From Wenjunlia tyrosinilytica (GTDB lineage: Bacteria; Actinomycetota; Actinomycetes; Streptomycetales; Streptomycetaceae), in the NCBI RefSeq assembly GCF_014646055.1, contig NZ_BMMS01000011.1:168050-232049 (forward strand): DNA of 64,000 nt. The letters are read 5' to 3'. A program made the translations under genes and the position numbers. The notes below the pieces were generated by a model, which was given only the letters and a program-made list of their open reading frames with translations, did no database searches and was not told where the DNA came from. Within the stretch, counting starts at the first letter, position 1, and each line of letters begins with the position of its first letter. Shown one piece after another: positions 16,861 to 26,070 of the stretch.

Positions 16861-16934
16861 TGGACCTGAGGGGATTTGAACCCCTGACCCCCTCGATGCG
16901 AACGAGGTGCGCTACCGGGCTGCGCTACAGGCCC
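16861..16934 (-). tRNA. tRNA-Ala (anticodon CGC)
   Basis: 74 nt on the minus strand. The acceptor stem pairs GGGCCTG with CAGGTCC and contains the G3-U70 wobble, the classical alanine identity element. The anticodon stem CCTCG/CGAGG holds the loop TTCGCAT, so anticodon CGC reads Ala codon GCG. The T-arm contains TTCAAAT. The 3' end is A at 16861 and CCA is not encoded. Confidence 0.95.
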
Positions 16935-17002
16935 AACGGGAAGAAACTTTAGCATCCCGCGGACCGTGCCCGTTAACCCGTATCGGCGCCGCCGGGGGGC
17001 GG

Positions 17003-17965
17003 TCATTCGTTGGCGGCGCGGGGGCGGTGCTCGTTTGCGTACTGGTCGAACAGGGGGGTGCTGCCGCGTTCGCGGGACCTGCGGGCCGGGGTGGGAGTGG
17101 ACTGCGCGGGCTCGGGGGGGCCGGGCGCGGTCCAGGTCTCCGGGGCGCCCGCGGCGGCGGTTCCGGTGCTGCGCGGGGCCACCGGGGCGGTGACGTACGT
17201 CGGCAGCGGTACGGGCACCGGGTCCCAGCCGTCCTGGTCGGCGGGGCGGCGCTGGAGACCGTCGACCCACTCCGCGTGGTCGGTCTCCTCCACCACCGCG
17301 CGGCGGGCGGCGGTGTCCGCCTCGTCGGGCTGGGGGGCGGGCGGGGGCGGGGTCTGCGCAGGCGCGGCGGCCGGGACGGCCTTGCGCTGCTCGCGCACGC
17401 GCCTCGCGGCCTCGGCGGCCCGGCGCTGGTCGAGCCGGACCTCGAAGCGGCGGTGCTCCTGGCGGCGCAGGTGGACGATGTACATGGTCAGCAGCGCCCC
17501 GGGCACCAGCGGCAGCCAGAGCAGGGCCAGCCCGCCCACCCCGGCGCCGACCGCGCCCGCGGTGAAGGCCAGGAAGAGCACCGAGGTCGTCCGGCGCCGA
17601 CGGGCCAGCACCTGGGCACGCCGGAGGCCGCCCGGCGCCCGGACGGAGTTGGCGGCCGGGGCGGGCCTGGTGCGCACGGGCACGGCGAGGGCCCGCACGT
17701 CGACCGACTCGGCCGCGGCGGGGGACTCGTCCCCGTGCTCGGAGCGCACGGGGTTCTCGGGGTGCTCCGGGTGCTCGTTTTCGTCGAGAGACTTCGCGTA
17801 ACGGCGCTCCATCGCCGCCCTCCCCGAAAGGAGGCGAATGGCGGTGCTGAAGCGTTCCGTCGGGCGGGCTTCGTTGAGTTCGTCCTGCCTACGGAGCCAC
17901 ATCGGCACCAAGTAGGCAGCCCAGGCCCCCACGATGACTGCGTAGATGAGGCCGCTGCTGCTCAC
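17003..17965 (-). CDS. sepX: divisome protein SepX/GlpR
   Basis: 320 residues. A short N-terminal membrane helix (SGLIYAVIVGAWAAYLVPMW), a cytoplasmic Arg-rich stretch, then two adjacent helices (about 128-165, TSVLFLAFTAGAVGAG onward), and a basic, Pro-rich C-terminal tail. This fits SepX of Streptomyces and GlpR, the membrane receptor of the gephyrin-like protein Glp in corynebacteria, needed for normal septation. Glp, its known partner, is encoded four genes upstream on the same strand. Identity is inferred from layout, composition and synteny. Confidence 0.8.
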   Translation of the reverse strand: MSSSGLIYAVIVGAWAAYLVPMWLRRQDELNEARPTERFSTAIRLLSGRAAMERRYAKSLDENEHPEHPENPVRSEHGDESPAAAESVDVRALAVPVRTRPAPAANSVRAPGGLRRAQVLARRRRTTSVLFLAFTAGAVGAGVGGLALLWLPLVPGALLTMYIVHLRRQEHRRFEVRLDQRRAAEAARRVREQRKAVPAAAPAQTPPPPAPQPDEADTAARRAVVEETDHAEWVDGLQRRPADQDGWDPVPVPLPTYVTAPVAPRSTGTAAAGAPETWTAPGPPEPAQSTPTPARRSRERGSTPLFDQYANEHRPRAANE

Positions 17966-18093
17966 GCATCACACGGTAGGGGCGTCGGCGACAGGCCAAC
18001 AGCCATTTGCCTCGGTGTGTCGCACGATCTGGCTGATACGCCGAACTTTTTTTGCGATTTATGGCAGGCCACGACTATTTTCGAACAAATATT

Positions 18094-18693
18094 TCATTTA
18101 AGCCGTGAGTTGGCCTGCCGCCAGCGGTTGAGCAGTCCTTCGGGGACCTCCTCGGCGGTCATCGCGAAAACGAGGTGGTCGCGCCAGCCGCCGTCGATGT
18201 GCAGATATCGGGGGCGCAGACCCTCCTCCCGGAAGCCCAGTTTCTCCACAACGCGCCGGCTCGGGATGTTCTCGGGGCGGATGCAGACCTCCACCCGGTG
18301 CAGTCCCACGGCGCCGAAGCAGTGGTCCACCACGAGCGCCACGGCGGTGGGCATCACCCCGCGCCCCGCGACCGCCTGGTCCACCCAGTAGCCGATGTGC
18401 GCCGAGCACATCGAGCCCCAGGTGATCCCGGCGACGGTGAGCTGGCCGACCAGGCGGCCCCGGTAGGTGACGACGAAGGGGAGTATCCGCCCCGCCGCCG
18501 CCTCGGCCCGCAGATGGCGCACCATCTGCCGGTAGGTGGGGCGCACTCCCGTGGCATGCCCGGCGGCCGTGGGCGGGACCGTGGCCTCCCAGGGCCGCAG
18601 CCACTCGCGGTTGCGCTGGTTCACCTCACGCCAGGCACGCTGGTCGCGCGCCCTGATGGGGCGGAGGGCCACGTCGCCCTCCGCCAGTTCCAC
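18094..18693 (-). CDS. GNAT family N-acetyltransferase (RimJ-like)
   Basis: 199 residues. RimJ/RimL type GNAT fold: VALRPIRARDQRAWREVNQR, then GRLVGQLTVAGITWGS, the acetyl-CoA loop WVDQAVAGRGVMPTAVALVV, and a C-terminal NIPSRRVVEKLGFREEG, the conserved N-x-x-S-x-x-V-x-x-K-x-G-F motif. Protein N-terminal or small-molecule acetylation is expected. The GTG at 18693 is used; a slightly longer start inside the moaB gap is possible. It is 14 bases after the moaB stop, so it belongs to the same operon. Confidence 0.85.
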   Translation of the reverse strand: MELAEGDVALRPIRARDQRAWREVNQRNREWLRPWEATVPPTAAGHATGVRPTYRQMVRHLRAEAAAGRILPFVVTYRGRLVGQLTVAGITWGSMCSAHIGYWVDQAVAGRGVMPTAVALVVDHCFGAVGLHRVEVCIRPENIPSRRVVEKLGFREEGLRPRYLHIDGGWRDHLVFAMTAEEVPEGLLNRWRQANSRLK

Positions 18694-18707
18694 CGGCCAC
18701 GAGGCGT

Positions 18708-19304
18708 TCAGCTCGGTCTCCCAGTGCTCTGCGGACCCCCCGAGCTCTGCGGGCCCCCCGTGCTCTGCGTGCCCACCGTGCCCTCCGGGCTTCCGGCGCC
18801 CTCCTGGCTCCCGGCACTGTGCGGGCCCGGGTGGTCGCCTCCGTGGACCTGGTCCACGGCGTGCGGCAGGAGCGGCGCGAGGACGGCGAGCCCGTCCCTG
18901 ACCCCTCCGGTGGACCCCGGAAGGTTCACTACCACTGTGGTACCCGACACCCCGGCGAGGCCACGCGAGAGCACGGCGGTGGGGACCTTGTCGCGGCCGT
19001 ACGCCCGGATCGCCTCGGGGATGCCGGGGATCTGGTAGTCGAGGACCCGCCGGGTCATCTCGGGGGTGCGGTCCGTCGGCGAGATGCCGGTGCCGCCGGT
19101 CGTCAGCACCACGGCGTACCCGGCCTCGACGGCCTCGCGAAGCACCTCCTCGACGGCCTCGCCGTCAGGAACGATCCGGGGGCCCTCGGCGGTGAAGCCC
19201 ATGGCGGTCAGACCCTCGACGAGCAGGGGGCCGCCGCGGTCCTCGTAGACCCCGGCGAAGGCGCGGTTGGAGACGGTGACGGCCAGGGCCCTGGCGGCTT
19301 TCAC
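18708..19304 (-). CDS. MogA/MoaB family molybdenum cofactor protein
   Basis: 198 residues. Family members adenylylate molybdopterin (MogA) or are related. LTTGGTGISPTDRTPEMTRR is the hallmark GTG-x-S-P-x-D motif; SNRAFAGVYEDRGGPLL and SGTTVVVNLPGSTGGVRDG complete it. The last 40 residues are repeats of GGPQS/TGGPQ type and probably disordered. Its GTG start at 19304 shares GTGA with the moaC stop. Part of the moaC-glp run and likely cotranscribed. Confidence 0.88.
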   Translation of the reverse strand: MKAARALAVTVSNRAFAGVYEDRGGPLLVEGLTAMGFTAEGPRIVPDGEAVEEVLREAVEAGYAVVLTTGGTGISPTDRTPEMTRRVLDYQIPGIPEAIRAYGRDKVPTAVLSRGLAGVSGTTVVVNLPGSTGGVRDGLAVLAPLLPHAVDQVHGGDHPGPHSAGSQEGAGSPEGTVGTQSTGGPQSSGGPQSTGRPS

Positions 19305-19807
19305 GACCCGCCCCTGCGGTAGTCGCCCGACTTGCCCCCGGTCTTCTCCTCGACCTGGATGTCGGTGATGACGGCGGCCTTGTCGACCGCCTTGACCATG
19401 TCCACGACCGTGAGCGCGGCCACACTCACCGCCGTGAGCGCCTCCATCTCGACGCCCGTGCGGTCGGCGGTGCGCACGGTCGCCGTGATGTCGACGCCGG
19501 TGTCGGTGACCACGAGGTCCACCTTCACTCCGGAGATCGCGATGGGGTGGCAGAGCGGGATCAGTTCCGGGGTGCGCTTGGCGCCCATGATCCCGGCGAT
19601 CCTCGCGACGGAGAGGGCGTCGCCCTTGGGCATGCCCTCGCCCCTCAGCAGCTCCACCACGCGTGGCGAGACCCGGACCCGGCCGGTGGCGCGGGCGGTG
19701 CGGGCGGTGGCCTCCTTCTCGGAGACGTCCACCATCCGCGCCGCGCCCGACTCGTCGATGTGAGTGAGGTGCCGCTCTGCCCCTCCGGGGGTGTTGCCCG
19801 TGCTCAT
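19301..19807 (-). CDS. moaC: cyclic pyranopterin monophosphate synthase MoaC
   Basis: 168 residues. MoaC converts the MoaA product into cyclic pyranopterin monophosphate, the first stable intermediate of molybdenum cofactor. Visible motifs are AARMVDVSEKEATARTA, IAGIMGAKRTPELIPLCHPI (conserved catalytic Lys and the LCHP motif), and DRTGVEMEALTAVSVAALTV. The ATG at 19807 with GGGAGAG upstream is preferred to a longer form starting at 19849. Translationally coupled to the next gene. Confidence 0.95.
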   Translation of the reverse strand: MSTGNTPGGAERHLTHIDESGAARMVDVSEKEATARTARATGRVRVSPRVVELLRGEGMPKGDALSVARIAGIMGAKRTPELIPLCHPIAISGVKVDLVVTDTGVDITATVRTADRTGVEMEALTAVSVAALTVVDMVKAVDKAAVITDIQVEEKTGGKSGDYRRGGS

Positions 19808-19858
19808 CGCTCTCCCGGTGCCTTCCGTGTGGCGACACCGTACCCGCACGTCCCGCGG

Positions 19859-21316
19859 TCAGGTCAGCAGGACCACGTCAACCTGCGCGCCCGCCTCCAC
19901 CGAGGTGGTGTCCTCGGGGACGACGATCAGCGCGTTGGCGCGGGCGAGGGCCGCGACGAGGTGGGAGCCTGAGCGGCCGACCGGGCTGATCTCGCCGGTG
20001 CGCTCGTCGTACCGCCCGCGCAGGAACTGGCGCCGGCCCGCGGGCGAGCGGCCGATGCCGTCGGTCAGCTTCGCGGAGACGACCGGCCGGTGCGCGGGCT
20101 CGAGGCCCATGAGCCTGCGGATGGCCGGGCGCACGAAGAGCTCGAACGAGACATAGGCGCTCACAGGGTTGCCCGGCAGGGCGCACAGCGGTGTGCCGTC
20201 GGGGCCGATGCGGCCGAAGCCCTGGGGCTTGCCCGGCTGCATGGCGAGCTTGCGGAAGCGCACCGAGCCGAGCTGCTCGAACACCTCCTTGACCACGTCG
20301 TAGGCGCCGACGCTGACGCCTCCGCTGGTCACGAGGAGGTCGGCGCGGACGAGCTGGTCCTCGATGGTGTCGGTGAGCCTGGCCGCGTCGTCCGGAACGG
20401 CGCCGACCCGGTAGGCCTCCGCGCCGGCGTCCCGGGCGGCGGCGGTGAGGGTGAAGCTGTTGGAGTCGGCGATCCGGCCGGGGCCGATCTCCTCGCCGGG
20501 CTGGACGAGTTCGCTGCCGGTGGAGATGACGACGACGCGCGGGCGGGGGCGCACCAGGACCCTGCTGCGGCCGACCGCGGCGAGCAGGCCGATCTGCGCG
20601 GGGCCGAGCACGGTGCCCTTCTCCAGGGCGAGTTGGCCGGGGCGGACATCGCTGCCGAGCAGCCGGATGTGTGCCCCGGACTCGGCGGCGCGGAAGACCC
20701 GCACCTCGCCGGTGGCGCCCTCGGGGGCGCCGCTGTAGGCGGGCATGGTGGTGACGGGGCCGCTGCCCGTGCCGCCGTCGGTCCATTCGACGGGGACGAC
20801 GGCTTCGGCGCCCGGGGGCACGGGGGCGCCGGTCATGATCCGCACGCACTGGCCGGGGCCGACCTCGGGGAGCTCACCGCTGCCCGCGGCCACGTCGCCG
20901 ACCACGGTGAGCACCGCCGGGTGCTCCTCGCTCGCGCCCTCGACGTCGGCGGCGCGCACCGCGTAGCCGTCCATCGAGCTGTTGTCGAACGGCGGCAGGG
21001 GGGTGGCCACGGTGACGTCCTCGACCAGGACGCAGCCCTGGGCGTCGAGGATCTGGATCTCCAGCGGATCCAGCGGCTTCAGCGAGCGCAGGATGTCCTC
21101 GGCGTGCTCGTCGACGGACCAGAGGCGGTCGTCGTCCTCGACGACGCCCGCCTCTGCCGCACCCGCGGGACCCCCGTGCCCGTCGGCCCGCGCGCTGTGC
21201 TCCTCCGCCCGGCCGGTGTGCCCGGCCCCGCCGTTCTCCTCCTGGTCCGGGCGGTCGTGCTCATCGGCCGGGCCGCTGTGCTCGCAGGCCCGGCCGCCCC
21301 CCTCAGTGGTGCTCAA
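19859..21316 (-). CDS. glp: gephyrin-like molybdotransferase Glp (MoeA family)
   Basis: 485 residues. MoeA fold: PFDNSSMDGYAVRAADVE, GQCVRIMTGAPVPPGAEAVV, VVISTGSELVQPGEEIGPGR, TSGGVSVGAYDVVKEV, MQPGKPQGFGRIG. The first 65 residues are a Glu/His/Gly-rich repeat-like extension without MoeA homology. In actinobacteria this protein (Glp) also binds the division receptor GlpR/SepX, encoded in the same operon, so a dual Moco/division role is plausible. Start: TTG at 21316 sharing TTGA with the galU stop. Confidence 0.9.
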   Translation of the reverse strand: MSTTEGGGRACEHSGPADEHDRPDQEENGGAGHTGRAEEHSARADGHGGPAGAAEAGVVEDDDRLWSVDEHAEDILRSLKPLDPLEIQILDAQGCVLVEDVTVATPLPPFDNSSMDGYAVRAADVEGASEEHPAVLTVVGDVAAGSGELPEVGPGQCVRIMTGAPVPPGAEAVVPVEWTDGGTGSGPVTTMPAYSGAPEGATGEVRVFRAAESGAHIRLLGSDVRPGQLALEKGTVLGPAQIGLLAAVGRSRVLVRPRPRVVVISTGSELVQPGEEIGPGRIADSNSFTLTAAARDAGAEAYRVGAVPDDAARLTDTIEDQLVRADLLVTSGGVSVGAYDVVKEVFEQLGSVRFRKLAMQPGKPQGFGRIGPDGTPLCALPGNPVSAYVSFELFVRPAIRRLMGLEPAHRPVVSAKLTDGIGRSPAGRRQFLRGRYDERTGEISPVGRSGSHLVAALARANALIVVPEDTTSVEAGAQVDVVLLT

Positions 21317-22221
21317 CTGTGCATCTCCTCGCTGACAAACGTCCGAAGCCAGGAACGGAAGTCCGGTCCCAGGTCTTCACGTTCGCATGCCAGTCGGACG
21401 ATCGCACGCAGGTAGTCGGCCCGGTCGCCGGTGTCGTAGCGGCGGCCGGAGAAGAGCACGCCGTGGACGGGGCCGCCCTCGACCTCGCGCTGGGACAGCG
21501 CGCGCAGGGCGTCGGTGAGCTGGATCTCACCGCCGCGGCCGGGCTGGGTCTGCTTGAGCTCGGAGAAGATCGCGGGGTCGAGGACGTAGCGGCCGATCAC
21601 CGCGTAGTTGCTGGGCGCGTCCTCGGTGTCCGGCTTCTCGACGAGGTCGGTGACCCGGACCACGTCGGACTCGCCGGTCGGCTTGACCGCCGCGCAGCCG
21701 TAAAGGTGGATCTGCGAGGGCTCGACCTCGATAAGCGCCACGACGCTTCCGCCGAGCCGCTGCTGTACGTCGATCATCCGCGTCAGGAGCGGGTCGCGCG
21801 GGTCGATCAGGTCGTCGCCGAGGAGCACCGCGAACGCCTGGTCGCCGACGTGGGGCTCCGCGCACAGCACCGCGTGGCCGAGGCCCTTGGGGTCGCCCTG
21901 GCGCACGTAGTGCATCGTGGCGAGGTCGCTGGACTCCTGGACCCGGGCGAGCTTGTTCTCGTCGCCCTTGCGCGCGAGTTGTTCCTCGAGTTCGTAGTTG
22001 CGGTCGAAATGGTCCTCGAGGGGGCGCTTGTTGCGACCGGTGACCATCAGCACATCGGGCAGGCCCGCGGCGACCGCTTCTTCGACCACATACTGGATCG
22101 CGGGCTTGTCGACGACCGGGAGCATCTCCTTGGGAGTGGCCTTGGTCGCGGGCAGGAATCGGGTACCGAGGCCGGCGGCGGGAATGACGGCCTTGCTGAT
22201 GCGAGGGCGGGCTTGTGTCAT
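21313..22221 (-). CDS. galU: UTP-glucose-1-phosphate uridylyltransferase GalU
   Basis: 302 residues. Makes UDP-glucose from UTP and glucose-1-phosphate. Motifs: KAVIPAAGLGTRFLPATKAT at the N-terminus, PKEMLPVVDKPAIQYVVEEA with the catalytic Lys, LLGDDLIDPRDPLLTRMIDV, and LVEKPDTEDAPSNYAVIGRY. ATG at 22221 (MTQARPRISKA) is the conserved start; the ORF can be extended to 22272 but this reads intergenic DNA. It is the promoter-proximal gene of the galU-glp-moaC-moaB-GNAT run. Confidence 0.95.
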   Translation of the reverse strand: MTQARPRISKAVIPAAGLGTRFLPATKATPKEMLPVVDKPAIQYVVEEAVAAGLPDVLMVTGRNKRPLEDHFDRNYELEEQLARKGDENKLARVQESSDLATMHYVRQGDPKGLGHAVLCAEPHVGDQAFAVLLGDDLIDPRDPLLTRMIDVQQRLGGSVVALIEVEPSQIHLYGCAAVKPTGESDVVRVTDLVEKPDTEDAPSNYAVIGRYVLDPAIFSELKQTQPGRGGEIQLTDALRALSQREVEGGPVHGVLFSGRRYDTGDRADYLRAIVRLACEREDLGPDFRSWLRTFVSEEMHS

Positions 22222-22352
22222 GCCCCGCACCCTAACGGCTGTTTGTCGCCATTTCATGAGGTAGAGGCGCAATCACAGCTATTCACAGCCATTCACACGA
22301 ACGGCCCGAGCGGGTCCCCGCGTCACGGCATACGTGTGCGAGCCTTCGCAGC

Positions 22353-22997
22353 GTGACGCGCGGAAACGACAGCGGTAACCACAGTAGTAAGGCTGCATTG
22401 CGGCAGGCGCTTCTTCGGGCCAGATCGGGGCTAACAGCTGATGAACGCCAGGAGGCCGAGCGGGCCGTCGGGGCTCGTGCCATGTCCCTGCCGGAGCTGG
22501 CGGAGGCGGCCGTCGTGGCCGCCTATGTGTCGGTCGGCGCCGAGCCCGGGACGCGGGAGCTGATCGAGGCGCTGCGGCTGCGCGGGGTCCGGGTCCTGCT
22601 GCCCGTCCTGCTTCCCGACAACGATCTGGACTGGGCGGAGTACGCGGGCCGCGACTCTCTGGCGAAGGCCTCGCGGGGGCTGCTGGAGCCGGTCGGGCCA
22701 CGGCTGGGACCCGACGCCGTCCAGGAGGCCGACGCGGTGCTCCTGCCAGGGCTCGCGGTGGACGAACGAGGAGTGCGGCTCGGTCGCGGGGGCGGCTCCT
22801 ACGACCGGGTGCTGGAGCGGCTGGACCGGGCCGGGCACGAGGTGGCGCTCGTGGTGGTGCTCTACGCGGACGAGGTGGTCGAGCGGGTACCTGCGGAGCC
22901 CCACGACCGCCGGGTGACGGCCGCGGTGACCCCGCACGGCATCGTGCGCTTCGCGCGGGAGCCCGGTGAGCGGGACCGGAGCGGTCCGCGCGACTGA
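22353..22997 (+). CDS. 5-formyltetrahydrofolate cyclo-ligase
   Basis: 214 residues. Converts 5-formyl-THF to 5,10-methenyl-THF using ATP. N-terminal helices (KAALRQALLRARSGLTADER) and the signature GLAVDERGVRLGRGGGSYDR, where the Gly-rich loop binds ATP/substrate, identify it. The GTG at 22353 is the start. It is divergent from galU with 131 bases in between, which should carry both promoters. No terminator hairpin of note follows before the penicillin-acylase gene end. Confidence 0.93.
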   Translation: MTRGNDSGNHSSKAALRQALLRARSGLTADERQEAERAVGARAMSLPELAEAAVVAAYVSVGAEPGTRELIEALRLRGVRVLLPVLLPDNDLDWAEYAGRDSLAKASRGLLEPVGPRLGPDAVQEADAVLLPGLAVDERGVRLGRGGGSYDRVLERLDRAGHEVALVVVLYADEVVERVPAEPHDRRVTAAVTPHGIVRFAREPGERDRSGPRD

Positions 22998-23081
22998 CGC
23001 GGGCTGACGCGACCGACGCAGGCGGCGCGACCGTGCGACCGACGGGGCGGCGCGAGCGGTCCGTCCACCCCGGCGACGAGG

Positions 23082-25766
23082 TCAGCGCGTCAGCACCATC
23101 TCGTCCTCGGACTTCTCCTCGACCCCGCCCCTGGTGAACACCCAGGGCAGCAGCTCGCCCTTCTGCCACAGGGCGGCCTGGTCGTTGTAGTGCGAGTTGT
23201 AGACGTGGCCCGAGGCACCGGTGAGGTTTATCCACCGCGACTTGTCGAAGTCCTCGAGGTTGACGATCATGCGCATCGACGGGACCCAGACGACGTCGTA
23301 GCCGCCTGCCGCGTTCCAGCCGGTGGCGTCGACCGCCGCCTCGCCGCCGCCCATCTCGTAGGGGCCGCGGTTGAACAGCCACTTCACCGGGCCGGGGCCC
23401 TCGGCGCCCAGGGTCTGGTTGCGCAGGTCCAGCTTGTGCAGCCGGCCCCAGTTCCAGGTGCCTATGTCCTTGCCGAGCTTGGCGGTGAGCTCGTAGCGGG
23501 CGTCCTTGAGCGCCTGCGCGAGCACGCCGTCCCGCGTGGTGACCTTCCCCGGATCGCGGGAGGTGTTCCACCAGTCGTTGTTCTGGTCGGGCAGGATCTG
23601 CCGGACCACCTCGAACCAGCGGTCGCCGCCGTCGGGCTGCGCGTCCTCGGGGTCGCGCTCGCCGCACTCGCGGACCAGGTCGGGCTTGCCGTCGAGGTCG
23701 TCGACGGGGCCGGAGTCCTCGACCGGCTTGACCCGCAGGCACTCGCCCTCGACCCGCAGCTCCTTCGGCATCTTCTGCCCGAAGGCGGCCTGCAGGAGGT
23801 TGCGCCAGACCGCGTTGAAGTAGGCCGCCGGGGCGGAGTCGGCGTCCTGTTTGTAGTTCCAGCCCTCCAGCAGCTGCTGGGCCTCGCGGACGTAGGGGTC
23901 GGTGACATCGATCTTGAGCAGGTAGGGCACGAGCAGCTTGGCGATCTCGCTGCTGTTGTCCATCTGCATGGACTGCATGTCGTCCATGGAGATCTTGCCG
24001 CCGCCCTTGAGCTTGGCCTTGATCAGCTCGTTGATCCGCTGGCTGCGGGTGCCGTAGCCCCAGTCGGAGGTCAGCAGGTACGGGTAGCTGCTGTCGACGA
24101 CGGCCTGGTTGGCGGTGACGATGTAGCCGCGCTTGGGGTTGTACTCGTACGGCATGGCGTCGAAGGGGACGTAGCCGGTCCACCGGGCCTCGGAGTCCCA
24201 GCCGGGGGCCGGGTAGGTGCCGTCGCGGTCGCCGCCGCGGATCGGAATCCGGCCGGGTGCCTGGTATCCGATGTTGCCCGACCTGTCGGCGTAGAGCAGG
24301 TTCTGTGAGGGCACGGCGAAGTCGCGGGCGGCCTTGCGGAAGCTCTTGAAGTCGAAGGCGCGGTTGAGCTCGAAGACGGCGTCCATGGTCTTGCCGGGGT
24401 TCAGCGCGGTCCAGCGCAGGGAGACCGCGTAGCCGTCCTTGCGGTCGGGCGCCGCGTCCGGGGCGGGGGCCTGCTCGCCGACCCTGGTCAGTTCGTCGTC
24501 GCGGTCGGAGACCACGGGGCCGTTGCCCGTCTCGCGCACGGTGATCGTGCGGTCGGCGCCGCCCGCGACCTTGATCCGCTCCTCGCGGGTGCGGAACTTC
24601 AGCTGCCTGCCGTCGTATTGGTAGGTGCTGCCGCTGACCTTCTCCAGGTACAGGTCGCTGACGTCGGCCCCGAGGTTGGTGAAACCCCAGGCGATCTTGT
24701 CGTTGTGGCCGATGACCACGCCCGGCATGCCGGAGAAGGTGTATCCCGCGACGTCGAAGGTGCAGTCGCTGGTCCTGGCGCGGCAGTGCAGGCCCATCTG
24801 GTACCAGAGGGAGGGCATCTGCGGGGCCAGGTGCGGGTCGTTGGCCAGCAGGGGCTTGTGGGTGGTCGTGTACTTGCCGGAGACGACCCAGGAGTTGGAG
24901 CCGATGCCGTTGCCCGCGGGGCCGAGCAGGGAGGGCATCTTGTCGAGCTTGTCGGCCAGGCCCGCCAACTGGGTCTGCGCCAGCGGCGACGAGGCGGTGG
25001 AGGTGTTGGCGGCGCTCGCGTTGGGCTCGAACTTCTTCGTCGCGCTGTTCACCGCGCCGCCCGCGACGATCGGCTGGTTGCGGTCGTAGGGGTACGGCGG
25101 GTAGAGCTGGTCGGTCTCGTCCTTGCCGAAACGGGTGGCCATCAGCGAGCGGTCGATCTCCTCCTGCATGTTCCCGCGCAGGTCCCAGGCCATGGCCTTC
25201 AGCCAGGCGACGGAGTCGACCGGGGTCCACTTCTGCGGCTTGTAGTCGTTGGTCAGCCCCAGGACCGTGTACTCCAGCGACAGCTTGGAGCCGGAGCGGC
25301 CGTCCAAGTAGGCGTTGACACCCTCCGAGTAGGCCCGGAGGTACTTCTTGGTGCGCGCGTCGAGCTTGGTGTCGTACTCCTGCTGCGCCACCCGGCGCCA
25401 GCCCAGGGTGCGCAGGAAGGCGTCGGTCTCCACCTGCCCGGATCCGAACATCTCGGACAGCCGCCCCGCTGTGACGTGCCGGCGCACGTCCATCTCCCAG
25501 AACCGGTCCTGCGCCTGGACGAAGCCCTGCGCCATGAACAGGTCCTCGTCGCTGCCGGCGTAGATCTGCGGGATGCCATGGGCGTCGCGTTTGACGTCGA
25601 CCGGCCCGGACAGGCCCTTGAGCTGCAACTGGCCCGTCGTCTGCGGAAACGAGGCCCGCACCGTACTGACGCTCCAGAAGGTGCCGCCAGCGATGCCGGC
25701 CACCAGCAGGACGACCAGCCCGATCACGATGAGGCGGGAGCGTCGGAACTTCTTCTTGGCGGGCAT
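23082..25766 (-). CDS. penicillin acylase family protein
   Basis: 894 residues. N-terminal nucleophile hydrolase, exported and self-processed. One transmembrane/signal segment (RLIVIGLVVLLVAGIAGGTF, residues 11-30), the alpha region, a linker, and the predicted processing site GNGIG|SNSWVVSG, whose Ser290 would be the N-terminal nucleophile of the beta chain. Beta-chain features follow: ANDPHLAPQMPSLWYQMGL, GVVIGHNDKIAWGFTNLGAD. Family members cleave amides such as penicillins, acyl-homoserine lactones and lipopeptides; substrate unknown. Divergent from the antiporter. Confidence 0.92.
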   Translation of the reverse strand: MPAKKKFRRSRLIVIGLVVLLVAGIAGGTFWSVSTVRASFPQTTGQLQLKGLSGPVDVKRDAHGIPQIYAGSDEDLFMAQGFVQAQDRFWEMDVRRHVTAGRLSEMFGSGQVETDAFLRTLGWRRVAQQEYDTKLDARTKKYLRAYSEGVNAYLDGRSGSKLSLEYTVLGLTNDYKPQKWTPVDSVAWLKAMAWDLRGNMQEEIDRSLMATRFGKDETDQLYPPYPYDRNQPIVAGGAVNSATKKFEPNASAANTSTASSPLAQTQLAGLADKLDKMPSLLGPAGNGIGSNSWVVSGKYTTTHKPLLANDPHLAPQMPSLWYQMGLHCRARTSDCTFDVAGYTFSGMPGVVIGHNDKIAWGFTNLGADVSDLYLEKVSGSTYQYDGRQLKFRTREERIKVAGGADRTITVRETGNGPVVSDRDDELTRVGEQAPAPDAAPDRKDGYAVSLRWTALNPGKTMDAVFELNRAFDFKSFRKAARDFAVPSQNLLYADRSGNIGYQAPGRIPIRGGDRDGTYPAPGWDSEARWTGYVPFDAMPYEYNPKRGYIVTANQAVVDSSYPYLLTSDWGYGTRSQRINELIKAKLKGGGKISMDDMQSMQMDNSSEIAKLLVPYLLKIDVTDPYVREAQQLLEGWNYKQDADSAPAAYFNAVWRNLLQAAFGQKMPKELRVEGECLRVKPVEDSGPVDDLDGKPDLVRECGERDPEDAQPDGGDRWFEVVRQILPDQNNDWWNTSRDPGKVTTRDGVLAQALKDARYELTAKLGKDIGTWNWGRLHKLDLRNQTLGAEGPGPVKWLFNRGPYEMGGGEAAVDATGWNAAGGYDVVWVPSMRMIVNLEDFDKSRWINLTGASGHVYNSHYNDQAALWQKGELLPWVFTRGGVEEKSEDEMVLTR

Positions 25767-26070
25767 CGCTGTCCTTCGAGGTCCTCGCAGGGGGCCGTTG
25801 CTGGAGCAACATTAGGCGGAGGCGTACTCGCCGGTGACATCGCACCCCGTCATCACCGCCTCGTCACCCCGTCATCACGTCGACTTCGCGCCCGGCTGTG
25901 CGACCTCCCCCGCGCCCGCCGGCGCACCGCGACGGCGGCAGTCGTCGGGTCATCGGCACGGCCGTCCCGGAGCGTGGGCGTGGGTGCGGGCTCGCACCAA
26001 GAACAGGTAAAATGTTAGGCAGGGCAACGATCCCCCGCCGTGCTTGCCCTGCTCGAGAAAGGGCCGCCTC
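25767..26070. other. intergenic region between acylase and antiporter genes
   Basis: Divergent promoter region of 304 bases. It contains a G+C-poor segment (AGGTAAAATGTTAGGCAG, about 26005-26022) that could be a promoter, and a GAGAAAGG ribosome-binding site (26055-26062) ahead of the antiporter. No riboswitch or coding region is recognised. Confidence 0.4.

Noticed and set aside
22279..25845. 1188-codon minus-strand open frame over the penicillin-acylase gene
   Set aside because: Arg/Pro-rich composition with no family signal; the acylase frame (23082-25766) explains the region.
26010..26035. Possible iron-regulator (DtxR/IdeR) box near TTAGGCAGGGCAACG
   Set aside because: Only half of the palindrome resembles the consensus and the downstream gene is an antiporter, not an iron gene.
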